Positions 50,943-60,793 of a stretch of DNA of 64,000 bases are shown here, one piece after another (the first letter of the stretch is position 1; each line of letters starts with the position of its first letter). Origin of the DNA: Methylopila sp. Yamaguchi (GTDB lineage Bacteria > Pseudomonadota > Alphaproteobacteria > Rhizobiales > Methylopilaceae); the NCBI RefSeq assembly GCF_002897035.1, contig NZ_BAUX01000004.1:217035-281034 (forward strand), written 5' to 3'. The position numbers were made by a program, and so were the translations under genes. A model generated the notes under the pieces. The model ran no database searches. It saw only the letters and a program-made list of their open reading frames with translations, and was not told the origin of the DNA.

Positions 50943-51155
50943 ATGTCAGATCGGACCTACAAGATTATCGAGATCGTCGGATCGTCCGCCACTTCGATCG
51001 AGGACGCCATCAGCGGGGCCATCGCCGATGCGGCGAAGACCGTCCACCATATCCGCTGGTTCGAAGTCGTCGAGACCCGCGGCCATGTCGAGGATGGGAA
51101 GGTCGCGCACTACCAGGTGACGCTGAAAATCGGGTTCACCATCGAAGGAACCTAA
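50943..51155 (+). CDS. Dodecin flavoprotein
   Basis: A 70-residue dodecamer-forming flavin-binding protein: [22 protein letters not shown], the flavin-stacking region around [19 protein letters not shown] and [10 protein letters not shown]. Dodecins store or buffer flavins in bacteria. Full-length and typical. It stands alone, 110 bases after the subtilase. Confidence 0.95.
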   Translation: MSDRTYKIIEIVGSSATSIEDAISGAIADAAKTVHHIRWFEVVETRGHVEDGKVAHYQVTLKIGFTIEGT

Positions 51156-51225
51156 TCGCGTCGGCCGCGTTTAGGGCGACGGCGGAGTTCGCGCGCGACA
51201 GGCGGCGGCCGGTGAAGAGGCGGAT

Positions 51226-51474
51226 ATGGGCGACGCGTTTGTGGTTGAGGTGCGTGGCCGCCACGCGGGGCTTCTGATCCGCCTTCAGGAGGGCTTTCGC
51301 TTCCTGGCCTCGCTCCCCGAAGTCTATGACCTCGACGACAAGATGTTTTCCGACAAGGCGGCGGCCTGCGCCGCCGTCGAGGCACGGTTCGACGCGCTGC
51401 AAGCCGGACATTTGCCCGCCTACGCGCCCGTCAATTACGGGGCAGCCGCCGACGGGCTGCGGCTCGCAAGCTGA
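51226..51474 (+). CDS. Hypothetical protein, 82 residues
   Basis: Reads like a real protein (FVVEVRGRHAGLLIRLQEGFRFLASL; DLDDKMFSDKAAACAAVEARFD), no membrane segment, acidic. The ATG follows a run GGCGGATATG with a GAGG nearby. No family was recognised. It lies between dodecin and adenine deaminase. Confidence 0.65.
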   Translation: MGDAFVVEVRGRHAGLLIRLQEGFRFLASLPEVYDLDDKMFSDKAAACAAVEARFDALQAGHLPAYAPVNYGAAADGLRLAS

Positions 51475-51768
51475 CGGCCTAAGGCCCGTCTGACGTCTCC
51501 AGAACGGACCGTCGCATCCGCCTGTCAGCCTTAAGGACGCCGTCAGTTGTTGCGATCGGCCGACGCGGCGCTCTTGCGTGGCGTCATGGCGGTAGGTCGG
51601 GCCACGTCGTCGGACAGCCGATCCCTCCCTCACATGTCTCTGATGCAGGCCGTCGGGCATGCGCGACAGCTAAAATCGCGGCGAAGGGCGGCGCTGAAGC
51701 GTCGGCCGGCGCCTTGAGCTGAAGCCGAGGCCGGGCCACGATCGCGGCTCCCGGCTTCAGGAGACGCC

Positions 51769-53487
51769 ATGACCGCCGAAGCGACTGCCGCCGACGCCAT
51801 CGCCCGCCGCATTGCGCAGGGGCGGGGGCTTACACTCGCCGACATCGTCATCAAGGGCGCGCGGGTGCTCGACGTGGTCACCGCGACGCTGTTTGAGAGC
51901 GACGTCGCGATCGCCGGCGACATGATCGTCGGCACCTTCGGCGAGTACGAGGGGCGGGAAGTCATCGACGGCCGCGGGCTGACCGTGGTGCCCGGCTTCA
52001 TCGACACTCACCTCCACATCGAATCCTCGCTGCTGACGCCCCTCGAGTTCGACCGCTGCGTGCTGCCGCACGGCGTGACGACGATCATCTGGGACCCGCA
52101 CGAGATCGCCAACGTGCTGGGGGCGGAGGGGATCGACTACGCGCTGCGGGCGGCCGAGGCGACGGTGATGGACATTCGCGTCAACCTCTCGTCCTGCGTG
52201 CCGGCGTCGCCGCTCGAGACCTCGGGCGCGCAGCTCGGCGTCGACGATCTCATGCCGTTCCGCGCCCGGGCCAAAGCGCTCGGCCTCGCCGAGTTCATGA
52301 ACTTCCCCGGCGTGCTGAACGCGGATCCCGGCTGCCTCGCCAAGCTCGCGGCCTTCCAGGACGGCCACATCGACGGCCACGCCCCGCTGGTGCGCGGCAA
52401 GGACCTCAACGGCTATCTCGCGGCCGGCATCCGCACCGACCACGAGGCGACGAGCTATGAGGAGGGGCTGGAGAAGCTACGCAAGGGCATGACGGTGCTG
52501 ATCCGCGAGAGTTCGATCGCCAAGGATCTGCATGCGCTCTGGCCCCTGCTGACGCCCGAGACCTCGGCCTTCGTCGCCTTCTGCACCGACGACCGCAACC
52601 CGGTCGAGATCGCGGCGGAAGGCCACCTCGACCACATGATCCGCTGGACCATCGCGCAAGGGGTTCCCGCCGCCCACGTCTACCGCGCGGCGAGCTGGTC
52701 GGGCGCCAACGCCTTCGGGCTGCGCGACCGGGGGCTCGTCGCCCCGGGCAAGCGCGCGGACCTCGTGCTGCTGTCCGACTACGAAGACTGCCGGGTGCAC
52801 ACGGTGATCGCCGGCGGCCGCGTGGTGACGGACGCGCTGTTCGCCGCGCGCGCGGTTCCCGAGCCTGTCGGCCTCGACAGCATGAAGGCTGAGCCGGTGA
52901 CGGCGGACGAACTGACGCTGAAGGGGGCGGGCGGGCCGCGCCCTGTGATCGGCGTCGTCCCGGGCAAGATCGTCACCGACCATCTGACGCTGGAGCTCAC
53001 GGCCGAGGGCGGCGCCGTGCGGCCCGATCTCGCGCAGGACGCGCTCGCGGTCGCGGTGATCGCGCGGCACGGCGTCAACCGCAACATCGGCCGCGGCTTC
53101 GTGAAGGGCTTCGAGCTGAAGGCCGGCGCCATCGCCTCCTCGGTCGGCCACGACAGCCACAACATCTGCGTCGTGGGCGCGACGGCCGAAGACATGGCGC
53201 TCGCCGCCAATCGGGTCATCGCGCTTGGCGGCGGCTTCGTGGTCGCCGCCGAGGGTGATGTGAAGGCCGAGCTCGCGCTCCCGGTCGCGGGGCTGATGAG
53301 CCTCGAGCCGCACGAGGCGGTGCACGACCGGCTCGTCGCCCTGCGGGCGGCGGCTGTCGCCCTCGGCTGCACGCTGTCGGAGCCGTTCCTGCAGGTCGCC
53401 TTCCTGCCGCTGACCGTTATTCCGCACCTGAAGATCAGCGACTTCGGCATGGTCGACGTGAACCGCTTCGAGGTCATCGCGGCATGA
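51769..53487 (+). CDS. ade: Adenine deaminase
   Basis: Converts adenine to hypoxanthine for purine salvage. It is 572 residues, the Ade size. The metal-binding motif is [15 protein letters not shown] near residue 85, then [31 protein letters not shown], and in the C-terminal domain [18 protein letters not shown] precedes the ATG. The following gene overlaps by 4 bases. The 294-base gap before it shows nothing recognisable, including no purine-type riboswitch. Confidence 0.95.
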   Translation: MTAEATAADAIARRIAQGRGLTLADIVIKGARVLDVVTATLFESDVAIAGDMIVGTFGEYEGREVIDGRGLTVVPGFIDTHLHIESSLLTPLEFDRCVLPHGVTTIIWDPHEIANVLGAEGIDYALRAAEATVMDIRVNLSSCVPASPLETSGAQLGVDDLMPFRARAKALGLAEFMNFPGVLNADPGCLAKLAAFQDGHIDGHAPLVRGKDLNGYLAAGIRTDHEATSYEEGLEKLRKGMTVLIRESSIAKDLHALWPLLTPETSAFVAFCTDDRNPVEIAAEGHLDHMIRWTIAQGVPAAHVYRAASWSGANAFGLRDRGLVAPGKRADLVLLSDYEDCRVHTVIAGGRVVTDALFAARAVPEPVGLDSMKAEPVTADELTLKGAGGPRPVIGVVPGKIVTDHLTLELTAEGGAVRPDLAQDALAVAVIARHGVNRNIGRGFVKGFELKAGAIASSVGHDSHNICVVGATAEDMALAANRVIALGGGFVVAAEGDVKAELALPVAGLMSLEPHEAVHDRLVALRAAAVALGCTLSEPFLQVAFLPLTVIPHLKISDFGMVDVNRFEVIAA

Positions 53488-54143
53488 GCGGCCGCTTTGA
53501 AGGCCGGCGCGTGCTGGCGCTCGGCGACACGGCCGCAGCGCTCGGTCTCGCGCAGGAGGCCGCGGCGGCGTTCGGAGCGGAGGGCGCGGAGCTGCGGGTC
53601 GCCTCGCTCGCTCTGGAGGGCGAACCCGAGCCGCCGGTCTTCCTGCCCTTCGCGCTTGCGGCCTCGCGGCTGTTCCGCGGCTCGCATCTGGTGGTCGCGG
53701 CGCTGTCGGACGCAGGCTTCCGGGCGCTGTTCGCCGCCTATGTCGAGGCGGACCTGGTTCGCGAGCCGTCGCGGCCGCTGGTGCTCGCCGTGGACGCGGC
53801 GCCGGCGGGCTCCGGCGCCGTCGACTGGATGGCGGCCCGCGCGCCGGCCGACGTGCTGCGGCTGCGCAGCCATCCCGATCTCGCGCTCTACGGCAGAGTG
53901 GCGGCGGCGCTCGGCGTCGACGCGACCAACGCCGCGCTGGCGCCCTCGGCCGACGGGCTGTTCGGGCTGAGCGAGGCCCTGCTGATGGGGCAGGACCTGC
54001 GCGAATCGGCTCTCCCGCTCCGCCACTCCCTCGCAGGCCGGATCGTGCCGGAGGCTCCAGAAGCGCCGAAACCGTCATCCGGCCTTGCCGCAGGCTTCAT
54101 GAGACGCTTAGTTCGCAAAGGCCGTTCGGCGCCGCAGCATTAG
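53484..54143 (+). CDS. Hypothetical protein coupled to adenine deaminase
   Basis: A 219-residue, Ala/Leu-rich protein whose ATG overlaps the ade stop (ATGA). It looks like a small alpha/beta domain ([62 protein letters not shown]) with a Pro/Arg-rich tail ([20 protein letters not shown]). No catalytic motif or family was recognised. The overlap suggests a role linked to adenine salvage, but this is inference only. Confidence 0.65.
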   Translation: MSGRFEGRRVLALGDTAAALGLAQEAAAAFGAEGAELRVASLALEGEPEPPVFLPFALAASRLFRGSHLVVAALSDAGFRALFAAYVEADLVREPSRPLVLAVDAAPAGSGAVDWMAARAPADVLRLRSHPDLALYGRVAAALGVDATNAALAPSADGLFGLSEALLMGQDLRESALPLRHSLAGRIVPEAPEAPKPSSGLAAGFMRRLVRKGRSAPQH

Positions 54144-54225
54144 GGGATGCGGCGGGTCGTCGGCCGGTCACGCTTTGAACGCTTTTTGACATGCCGCATT
54201 GGGGCGCAATTTTTAGGAGACTGAC

Positions 54226-55146
54226 ATGGCCAATCGCTACGAGGTCGGGGAGAAGGACACCCGGCCCTGGGGGACGTGGGAGGTCATCGCCGGGGGCGAG
54301 AACTACGCGGTGAAGCGGATCGTGGTGTCGCCCGGCGCGCGCCTGTCGCTGCAGAAGCACCAGCACCGCGAGGAGCACTGGATCGTCGTCGAGGGCGAGG
54401 GGGTCGTCACCCGCGACGACGAGCGCATCCCGGTGAAGACCGGCGTCGCCGTGCATCTTCCGCTGCACTGCGTGCACCGCGTCGAGAACCCGGGAAAGGT
54501 CGACCTGGTGTTCATCGAAGTGCAGCGCGGCGATCCGCTTGACGAGGACGACATCGAGCGCATCGAGGACGATTACGGTCGGGCGCCTGCGGGCGAGAGC
54601 TCGCCCGCCCCGTCCGGCGCGCCGAGCGGGTTCGCCGGCGTTGCGGCGCTGGTGATGGACTTCGACGGCGTCTTCACCGACGACCGGGTGCTGGTGGATC
54701 AGGACGGCCGCGAGGCCGTCTTCGCCAGCCGGTCCGACGGCATGGGCCTGGAGCGGCTGCGCAAGCTGACCTCGATCCGCACGCTGATCCTGTCGAAGGA
54801 GCCCAATCCGGTGGTCGCCGCGCGTGGCGCGAAGCTCAAGATCGAGGTGCTTCAGGGCATCGACGACAAGCTGCCGGAGCTTGACCGCTGGCTCGCCGCC
54901 AACGGCCTGACCCGCGAGCAGACCGTCTACATCGGCAACGACGTCAACGATCTCGAGTGCCTGAAGGCCGTGGGCTTTCCGGCGGCTCCCGCCGACGCCC
55001 GCGCAGAGGCCAAGGCCGCCGCGCGTTTCGTCACGACGGCCTTGGGCGGCCGTGGCGCGCTGCGAGAACTGTGCGAACGGCTCATCGCGGACCATGTGCC
55101 CGGGGTCTCGGTTCGCACGCCGGTCCAGTACGCGGCCGCGAGCTGA
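54226..55146 (+). CDS. Fusion of a mannose-6-phosphate isomerase-type cupin and a KdsC-like HAD phosphatase
   Basis: A 306-residue protein. Residues ~8-115 are a cupin like the C-terminal part of mannose-1-P guanylyltransferase/mannose-6-P isomerase: RPWGTWEVIAGGENYAVKR, SLQKHQHREEHWIVVEGE and LPLHCVHRVENPG hold the metal ligands. Residues ~140-290 are a HAD phosphatase of the KdsC/NeuA-C-terminal type: MDFDGVFTDDRV (nucleophile), ILSKEPN, the DDK lysine and GNDVNDLECLKAVGF. The two domains together could isomerise a sugar phosphate and remove the phosphate. RBS AGGAGA precedes the ATG. Its pathway is not clear. Confidence 0.85.
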   Translation: MANRYEVGEKDTRPWGTWEVIAGGENYAVKRIVVSPGARLSLQKHQHREEHWIVVEGEGVVTRDDERIPVKTGVAVHLPLHCVHRVENPGKVDLVFIEVQRGDPLDEDDIERIEDDYGRAPAGESSPAPSGAPSGFAGVAALVMDFDGVFTDDRVLVDQDGREAVFASRSDGMGLERLRKLTSIRTLILSKEPNPVVAARGAKLKIEVLQGIDDKLPELDRWLAANGLTREQTVYIGNDVNDLECLKAVGFPAAPADARAEAKAAARFVTTALGGRGALRELCERLIADHVPGVSVRTPVQYAAAS

Positions 55147-55256
55147 CCGTCGCAAATTCCAACGCTGCAGTGCAACGAATGAGCGCACTGCGGCGTTTGC
55201 TCGCGCGACCTGCCGCACGTTAGCCGGTGAGCGCCTCGGATGAGAGGGACTGCGCG

Positions 55257-56063
55257 GTGAAAATCAACGTCGGCTTCGAAATCACGCATAACTTTCCTCA
55301 GCCCACCCCCATGATGGTGATGCTGAACGTGCATCCGAGCCGGGAGCTGGACTTGGTCAAGCCGGACCAGGTGACGTCCTATCCCTACACGCCGATCTCC
55401 GTCTATCTGGACGGCTTCGGCAACATCTGCGGCCGGCTGGTCGCGCCGGCCGGCGACTTCACTCTGACGACCGACGCCGTGGTGCTCGACAGCGGCGAGC
55501 CTGACGTCGCCGCATGGGACGCCTATCAGCACGCGGTGGAGGAGCTTCCGGACGACACGCTCGTCTTCCTGCTCGGCAGCCGCTACTGCGAAACCGATCG
55601 CCTCGTGAACGACGCCTGGGCGCTGTTTGGCAACACGCCTCTTGGCTGGGGCCGGGTGCAGGCGATCGTCGACTTCGTCCACAATCACATCACCTTCGGC
55701 TACCACCATGCGCGCGCGACCAAATCCGCGTTCGACGCCTGGAACGAACGTCAGGGCGTGTGCCGGGACTTCGCCCACCTCGCCATCACGCTTTGCCGCT
55801 GCATGAACATTCCCGCGCGCTACGCCACGGGCTATCTTGGCGACATCGGCGTCCCAAAAGACCCTGCGCCAATGGATTTCAGCGCCTGGTTCGAGGCCTA
55901 TCTCGGCGGCCGCTGGCACACCTTCGACGCCCGGCACAACAAGCCGCGCGTGGGCCGCATCGTGATGGCGCGGGGCCGCGACGCGGCGGACGTTGCGCTG
56001 ACAAACGCCTTCGGGCCCAATTCGCTCAAGAACTTTCGGGTCTGGACCGACGAGGTCTGGTAA
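55257..56063 (+). CDS. Transglutaminase-like cysteine peptidase family protein
   Basis: A 268-residue transglutaminase-like protein. Residues ~1-90 form a beta N-domain (KINVGFEITHNFPQPTPMM); the catalytic core ~150-250 has Cys in ERQGVCRDFAHLAITLCR, His in RWHTFDARHNKPRVG and Asp in FDAR, the usual triad. The GTG at 55257 (GAGAGGG upstream) gives the standard start; GTG at 55227 would add 10 residues. Function of these bacterial proteins is usually not known. Cytoplasmic, no signal peptide. Confidence 0.88.
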   Translation: MKINVGFEITHNFPQPTPMMVMLNVHPSRELDLVKPDQVTSYPYTPISVYLDGFGNICGRLVAPAGDFTLTTDAVVLDSGEPDVAAWDAYQHAVEELPDDTLVFLLGSRYCETDRLVNDAWALFGNTPLGWGRVQAIVDFVHNHITFGYHHARATKSAFDAWNERQGVCRDFAHLAITLCRCMNIPARYATGYLGDIGVPKDPAPMDFSAWFEAYLGGRWHTFDARHNKPRVGRIVMARGRDAADVALTNAFGPNSLKNFRVWTDEVW

Positions 56064-56129
56064 GGGCGCCCAGAGCGCGCGTTCTGCGCTATAAGCGCCC
56101 ATCTTTCCCGAACGATCGAGCCTGACGCC

Positions 56130-57152
56130 GTGACGACCGCCGCAGCGCGCCGCTTTTCAGTCGCGCCCATGATGGACTGGACCGACCGCAACTGTCGGCT
56201 GTTTCACCGCGCCCTGACGCGTGAGGCCTTGCTCTATACCGAGATGGTCACGACCGGCGCGGTGCGGTTTGGTCCCCGCGAGCGCCTGATCGGGTTCTCG
56301 CCGGCCGAGCAGCCGGTCGCGGTCCAGCTCGGCGGGTCGGAGCCTGCGGAACTCGCCGAAGCCGCGCGGATCTGCGAGGACTTCGGCTACGTCGAGGTCA
56401 ATCTGAACGTTGGCTGCCCTTCCGACCGGGTCCAGGACGGCCGCTTCGGCGCCTGCCTGATGGCGGAGCCCGCGCGGGTCGCCGACTGCGTCGCGGCGAT
56501 GAAGGCCGCGGTGTCTGTCCCGGTTACGGTGAAGTGCCGAATCGGGATCGACGATCAGGATCCGGAGCAGGCGCTCGACGCGCTTGCCGACGCCGTGCTC
56601 GCCGCCGGCTGCGACGCGCTGATCGTCCATGCGCGCAAGGCTTGGCTGAAGGGCCTCAGCCCCAAGGAGAACCGCGACGTGCCGCCGCTCGACTACGGCC
56701 GCGTGCTGCGGCTGAAGGCGCGGCGGCCGGAGGCCTTCATCGCCATCAATGGCGGCATCGCCGACCTCGAGGCGGCGCAGGCGCTGCTCGCTCCCCGCGA
56801 CGGCGTCGCGCTTGATGGCGTGATGCTCGGCCGGGCAGCCTACCAAAACCCCGAGCTGCTGCTGGGCGTCGACCCGCTGCTGTTCGGCCGGGCGGCTCCC
56901 TTCGCCAGCGCGAAGGAGGCGGCGGAGAGCCTGACGCCGGCGATCGAGGCGCATCTCGCGAAGGGCGGCCGACTGTCGAACTTCACGCGCCACATGCTGG
57001 GGCTGTTCCCCGGCAAGCCGGGCGCGCGGGCGTTCCGCCGCCATCTCAGCGTGGAGGCGCCAAAGGCTGGCGCTGGCGTCGAGGTCCTGCGCGCTGCGCT
57101 TGACCTCATTGACGAGAGCGGCTCCATGGCGCGGGCGAGCGAAGCCGCCTGA
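56130..57152 (+). CDS. dusA: tRNA-dihydrouridine synthase A
   Basis: FMN-dependent reductase of D-loop uridines (U20/U20a). It is 340 residues from GTG. FSVAPMMDWTDRNCRLFHR at the start, the catalytic Cys in NVGCPSDRVQDGRFGACLM, KCRIGIDDQD and HARKAWLKGLSPKENR mark DusA rather than DusB/C. It is the first of the plus-strand pair with the TSUP permease gene 43 bases downstream. Confidence 0.95.
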   Translation: MTTAAARRFSVAPMMDWTDRNCRLFHRALTREALLYTEMVTTGAVRFGPRERLIGFSPAEQPVAVQLGGSEPAELAEAARICEDFGYVEVNLNVGCPSDRVQDGRFGACLMAEPARVADCVAAMKAAVSVPVTVKCRIGIDDQDPEQALDALADAVLAAGCDALIVHARKAWLKGLSPKENRDVPPLDYGRVLRLKARRPEAFIAINGGIADLEAAQALLAPRDGVALDGVMLGRAAYQNPELLLGVDPLLFGRAAPFASAKEAAESLTPAIEAHLAKGGRLSNFTRHMLGLFPGKPGARAFRRHLSVEAPKAGAGVEVLRAALDLIDESGSMARASEAA

Positions 57153-57195
57153 AATTTTTGCGGCGACGCTGCGATCCGCCTCCTGGAGCGCCGCC

Positions 57196-58035
57196 GTGGA
57201 CCTTCTTGCTTCGCTGCCGATCGGCGACATCGTCGAGCTTGTCCTGGGCCTCGCGCTCGGCGGCGTCGTGACAGGTCTCCTGGCCGGGGTCTTCGGCGTC
57301 GGCGGCGGCGCGGTGATCGTGCCCGTTCTGGCGGTGCTGTTCGACCACTTGGGCGTTCCCGACGACATCCAGATGCAGCTCGCCGTCGGCACCTCGCTCG
57401 CCATCATAATCCCCACGTCGATCCGCTCCTTCCGCGCGCACGCCGCGCGTGGGTCGGTGGATCGCCCGGCGCTTCGCGCGTGGCTGCTACCGGTCACGCT
57501 CGGAGCGGTCAGCGGCGCCGCCGTCGCGGCCTTCGTCAGCTCCGACGCGCTCAAGCTGGTCTTCGCCCTGTTCGGGCTCGGCATGTCGGCCAATCTGCTG
57601 TTCGGCCGCGACGACTGGAGGCTCGCCGCCGATCTTCCCGGCTGGCGTGCGACGTCGATCTGGGGGTTCGGCATCGCGCTGCTTTCAGCCCTGATCGGCA
57701 TCGGCGGCGGGGCGCTCGGTGCGCTGTTCCTGAAGCTGCACGGCCGGCCGATCCACGTGGCGATCGGCACGTCGGCGGGCCTTGGCGGGCTTATCGCGAT
57801 CCCCGGCGCGCTCGGCTACGCCGTGGCCGGTCTGCCGCACCTCGCACAGCTGCCGCCGCTCTCGATCGGGTACGTGTCGCTGATCGGGTTCGCGCTGATG
57901 GCGCCGATTTCGGTGCTCGTCGCGCCGCTTGGCGTTCGCCTGGCGCATGGGCTGTCGAAGCGCAGGCTGACCGTCGCCTTCGGTCTTTTCCTCGCGTTCG
58001 TGGCGGTCCGCTTCATCTACGATCTGGCGACCTGA
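57196..58035 (+). CDS. TSUP family (TauE/SafE) sulfite/organosulfur exporter
   Basis: A 279-residue membrane protein with about eight hydrophobic segments; two repeated GVGGG-type glycine motifs (GVFGVGGGAVIVPVLAVLF and LIGIGGGALGALFLKLHG) define TauE/SafE. Exporters of this family move sulfite, sulfoacetate and related anions. The GTG at 57196 follows GGAG. Confidence 0.9.
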   Translation: MDLLASLPIGDIVELVLGLALGGVVTGLLAGVFGVGGGAVIVPVLAVLFDHLGVPDDIQMQLAVGTSLAIIIPTSIRSFRAHAARGSVDRPALRAWLLPVTLGAVSGAAVAAFVSSDALKLVFALFGLGMSANLLFGRDDWRLAADLPGWRATSIWGFGIALLSALIGIGGGALGALFLKLHGRPIHVAIGTSAGLGGLIAIPGALGYAVAGLPHLAQLPPLSIGYVSLIGFALMAPISVLVAPLGVRLAHGLSKRRLTVAFGLFLAFVAVRFIYDLAT

Positions 58036-58048
58036 GCGGCGGGCGCCG

Positions 58049-58345
58049 CTACACCCGCACGCCCATATCGACCAGGAGACCATGGCCGTAGACATAGGCG
58101 AGGGCGATCACCACAGCGATGGCGAGCCAGAGCGCGATGGCCTGAACGGCCTTGCTGGCGTTGCCGCGCCAGCGCGCCAGCACGCCGGGGCCGATCCAGA
58201 CGGCGACGCAGATCAGGGCCACCGCGGACGCCCAGCGCTCGTTCGGGAATTCGCCGAAGCCGCCGGCGAGGTCTGCGATGACGAACACCAAAATCGTCGC
58301 GAGAATGGCGACGACGAGGATTTCGCCGATGCTGCGCTCCCTCAT
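58049..58345 (-). CDS. Small membrane protein, 98 residues, resembling the membrane part of TIGR02281 proteases
   Basis: Three hydrophobic segments (RSIGEILVVAILATILVFVI; WASAVALICVAVWIGPGVL; AIALWLAIAVVIALAYVYG). In Rhizobiales the DUF1289 gene is often followed by a TIGR02281 aspartic protease with such an N-terminal membrane part, but the protein here ends after 98 residues without the DTGAS motif. Either it is a short protein in its own right or a truncated remnant. Its ATG overlaps the DUF1289 stop (ATGA). Confidence 0.72.
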   Translation of the reverse strand: MRERSIGEILVVAILATILVFVIADLAGGFGEFPNERWASAVALICVAVWIGPGVLARWRGNASKAVQAIALWLAIAVVIALAYVYGHGLLVDMGVRV

Positions 58346-58554
58346 CGACCGGCCTCCGTCGGAGCGCGCTTCTCGGCGAAGATCCTGCGGCGCGCGGGAA
58401 GGCCGCGCATCACCGTCTCCCGCGCGTCGGCCGAGAGCCGCGACCAGGCGCCGATTTCGGCCAGGGTGCGCAGGCAGCCCTCGCACCAGCCCGTCGCAGG
58501 ATCCATGACGCAGACGGAGATGCAGGGACTTTTGATCGGACGGCTCTCGAGCAT
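58342..58554 (-). CDS. DUF1289 family protein
   Basis: A 70-residue protein with the pattern SPCISVCVMDPATGWCEGCLRTLAEI, four cysteines of DUF1289 likely to bind a metal or Fe-S, and the Arg-rich LPARRRIFAEKR tail. The function is unknown. It is coupled to the small membrane protein. Confidence 0.92.
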   Translation of the reverse strand: MLESRPIKSPCISVCVMDPATGWCEGCLRTLAEIGAWSRLSADARETVMRGLPARRRIFAEKRAPTEAGR

Positions 58555-58622
58555 GCCCTAACCGATGGCCGACCGCTCGGCCGGGCGCAAGACTGCGGCG
58601 CGTTATTCCTTCGATGGGCGCG

Positions 58623-59414
58623 TCACATAAGGGTCAGGGCGAGCGCGGTGAGGGCGGCCGCCTCGCCGAGAGCGGCCGCCGCGCCGCAAACGTCGCCGGT
58701 GACGCCGCCGATCTGGCGCCGGGCGAGGACGGACAGCGCTGAGGCCGCAAGCGCGGCGCCCGCGGCCGCGGCGAGGCCGGGTCCTGTCCCTGCAAGGATC
58801 GCGGCCAGCGCCGCGCCGACCGCCCAGCCCAAGGCCACCGCGCTCGGCGCCGGGCGCGCGGCGTGGCCGGCGCCGTCGGCGCGGGCGGGCGGCAGCAACA
58901 CGGTCGGCAGCACGGCTGCGGGCCGCGCGATCGTGGAGGCCGCGGCGACCGCAAGGCCCGCGGCGGGCCCCAGCCCTTCCGCGAGGGCCGCCGCGAGCGA
59001 GACGCGAGCGAGCAGCGTCAGGATCAGCGCGGTCGCGCCAAAACTTCCCAGCCGGCTGTCGCGCATGATCGCGAGCTTGCGCTCGCGGTCGCGCCCCCCG
59101 CCGAAGCCGTCGGCGACGTCGGCGAGCCCGTCCTCGTGCAGCGCGCCGCTCAGCGCGACGCTGGCCGCGACCGCAAGCGTGGCCGCGGGGAAGGGCGAGA
59201 GGCCAAGCCCCGTCAGCCCTGCAAGCACGGCTCCGCCGACAACGCCGACCACCAACCCGGCCAGAGGCGCGGCGCGCGCGACCCCGTCGAAGATCGCGGC
59301 GGAATCCGGCGACCCCCAGGAGTGCGGGACGGGCAGGCGGGTGAAGAAACGAAGCGCATCGGCGGCGGCGTCGCGCGCGGCGAGGATCACGGAGATCGAA
59401 CGGTCGGCGGTCAT
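58623..59414 (-). CDS. cobS: Adenosylcobinamide-GDP ribazoletransferase (cobalamin synthase)
   Basis: A 263-residue membrane enzyme that joins alpha-ribazole phosphate to adenosylcobinamide-[15 protein letters not shown] at the start and [37 protein letters not shown] are the CobS/CobV motifs; [15 protein letters not shown] follows near the end. It is divergent from cobT over 142 bases; the gap has no convincing cobalamin riboswitch. Confidence 0.95.
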   Translation of the reverse strand: MTADRSISVILAARDAAADALRFFTRLPVPHSWGSPDSAAIFDGVARAAPLAGLVVGVVGGAVLAGLTGLGLSPFPAATLAVAASVALSGALHEDGLADVADGFGGGRDRERKLAIMRDSRLGSFGATALILTLLARVSLAAALAEGLGPAAGLAVAAASTIARPAAVLPTVLLPPARADGAGHAARPAPSAVALGWAVGAALAAILAGTGPGLAAAAGAALAASALSVLARRQIGGVTGDVCGAAAALGEAAALTALALTLM

Positions 59415-59556
59415 CGGGCGACAATAGGGTTGCGGTCGCGCCTCACTAGCATGGCCGCGCGCGGAGCGCGCTTGGCGTGCACTGCGGGATCGGCTATCTG
59501 CGACGCTCCGGTGACGGCGATTTCCCCACGCCGGCGACGTGACGAGGACGCTTGCC

Positions 59557-60606
59557 ATGACCCGCTCCCCGGACGCCGCGAGGCTCGCATCCGCGAGCGG
59601 TCTGCCGTTCGACGATATTCGAGCGCTGCTCGGTCGCCTGCCGGGACCGGCCGCGGAGGCGGTCGCGGCGGTTCGCGCGCGCGAGGCGGAACTGGTGAAG
59701 CCCACCGGCGCGCTCGGCCGGCTTGAGGACATCGCGGAGTGGCTCGCCGCTTGGCAGGGCAAGGCCCCGCCGCGCGTCGCCCGTCCGCTCGTCGCAATCT
59801 TCGCCGGTGCCCATGGCGTGACGGCGAAGGGCGTTTCGGCCTATCCCGCCGAGGTGACGAGCCAGATGCTCGGCGCCTTTTCCGGCGGCGGGGCCGCGAT
59901 CAACCAGATCTGCGCGAGCTTCGACATCGGCCTCAAGGTGTTCGACCTCGCCTCCGACCGGCCAACCCCCGACATCACCGAGCGCGCCGCCATGAGCGAG
60001 CAGGAATGCGCGGCCACCATGGCTTATGGCATGGAGGCGATCGCCGGCGGGATCGATCTGCTGGTCGTGGGCGAGATGGGTATCGGCAACACCACGGTCG
60101 CCGCCGCCATCGCCTGCGCGCTTTACGGCGGGGAGCCGGAGGATTGGGTCGGCCGCGGCACCGGCGTGGACGAAGCGGGCCTTGGGCGCAAGGCCGAGGC
60201 CGTGCGCGCCGCTCTCGAGACGCACAAGGGCCATCTCGGCGATCCGCTGGAGGCGCTGCGGCGCGTCGGCGGCCGGGAGCTCGCCGCGATCGCCGGGGCC
60301 ATCGTCGCGGCGCGGATGGAGCGCGTACCAGTCGTCATCGACGGCTATGTGGCGACCGCCGCCGCCAGCGTGCTGCATGCGCTCGACGCGAGCGCCCTCG
60401 ACCACTGCGTCGCCGGCCATCGCTCGGCCGAGGCGGCCCATGGCCGCCTGCTGGAGCGCCTGGAGCTGAAGCCGTTGCTCGACCTTGGCATGCGGCTCGG
60501 CGAGGGCTCGGGCGGCGCGCTGGCGGTCGCCGTCATCAAGGCCGCGGCGGCCTGCCATTCGGGCATGGCGACGTTTTCGGAAGCCGCGGTGGCGAACCGC
60601 GCCTGA
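59557..60606 (+). CDS. cobT: Nicotinate-nucleotide-dimethylbenzimidazole phosphoribosyltransferase
   Basis: Makes alpha-ribazole 5'-phosphate, the substrate of CobS. It is 349 residues from the ATG with GAGGA upstream; a GTG at 59539 would add six residues. [16 protein letters not shown] and [14 protein letters not shown] are typical, and the catalytic Glu is in [14 protein letters not shown]. cobS and cobT being divergent neighbours is common. Confidence 0.96.
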   Translation: MTRSPDAARLASASGLPFDDIRALLGRLPGPAAEAVAAVRAREAELVKPTGALGRLEDIAEWLAAWQGKAPPRVARPLVAIFAGAHGVTAKGVSAYPAEVTSQMLGAFSGGGAAINQICASFDIGLKVFDLASDRPTPDITERAAMSEQECAATMAYGMEAIAGGIDLLVVGEMGIGNTTVAAAIACALYGGEPEDWVGRGTGVDEAGLGRKAEAVRAALETHKGHLGDPLEALRRVGGRELAAIAGAIVAARMERVPVVIDGYVATAAASVLHALDASALDHCVAGHRSAEAAHGRLLERLELKPLLDLGMRLGEGSGGALAVAVIKAAAACHSGMATFSEAAVANRA

Positions 60607-60651
60607 GCGAAGGGCCGGTCGAGACCTCCTGGGACGCTGGCCCAGCATGAG

Positions 60652-60768
60652 GAGCGCCCGTCATGCCCCGGTTTATCCGGGGCGTTCAGCCATCAGCTCT
60701 TTCCCAGTTCACGCTCAGTGATGCGGCCTGGATTCCCCGGATAAACTGGGGAATGACGAAGAGCGCTC
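60652..60768. repeat. REP/BIME-like long inverted repeat
   Basis: Left arm GAGCGCCCGTCATGCCCCGG and onward to 60682 (total ~31 bases), right arm CCCCGGATAAACTGGGGAATGACG and onward to 60768; the arms are nearly perfect inverted copies, with about 52 bases between. Each arm itself contains a CCCCGG/CCGGGG palindrome. It fills most of the convergent gap between cobT and the amino-acid permease gene. It shares the GTCAT-CCCCGG core with the elements at 28981 and 42121. Confidence 0.7.
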
Positions 60769-60793
60769 GAGATCAGCCGGCCTGTCGGACCGC

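Noticed and set aside
51475..51768. Possible purine riboswitch before adenine deaminase
   Set aside because: The conserved loop sequences of a purine aptamer were not found.
54186..54214. Possible promoter TTGACA-17-ATTTTT before the cupin-HAD gene
   Set aside because: The -35 is perfect but the -10 is poor and would leave almost no leader before the ATG, so it was not listed as a feature.
59415..59556. Possible cobalamin riboswitch between cobS and cobT
   Set aside because: No clear B12 box or conserved stems in the 142-base gap.
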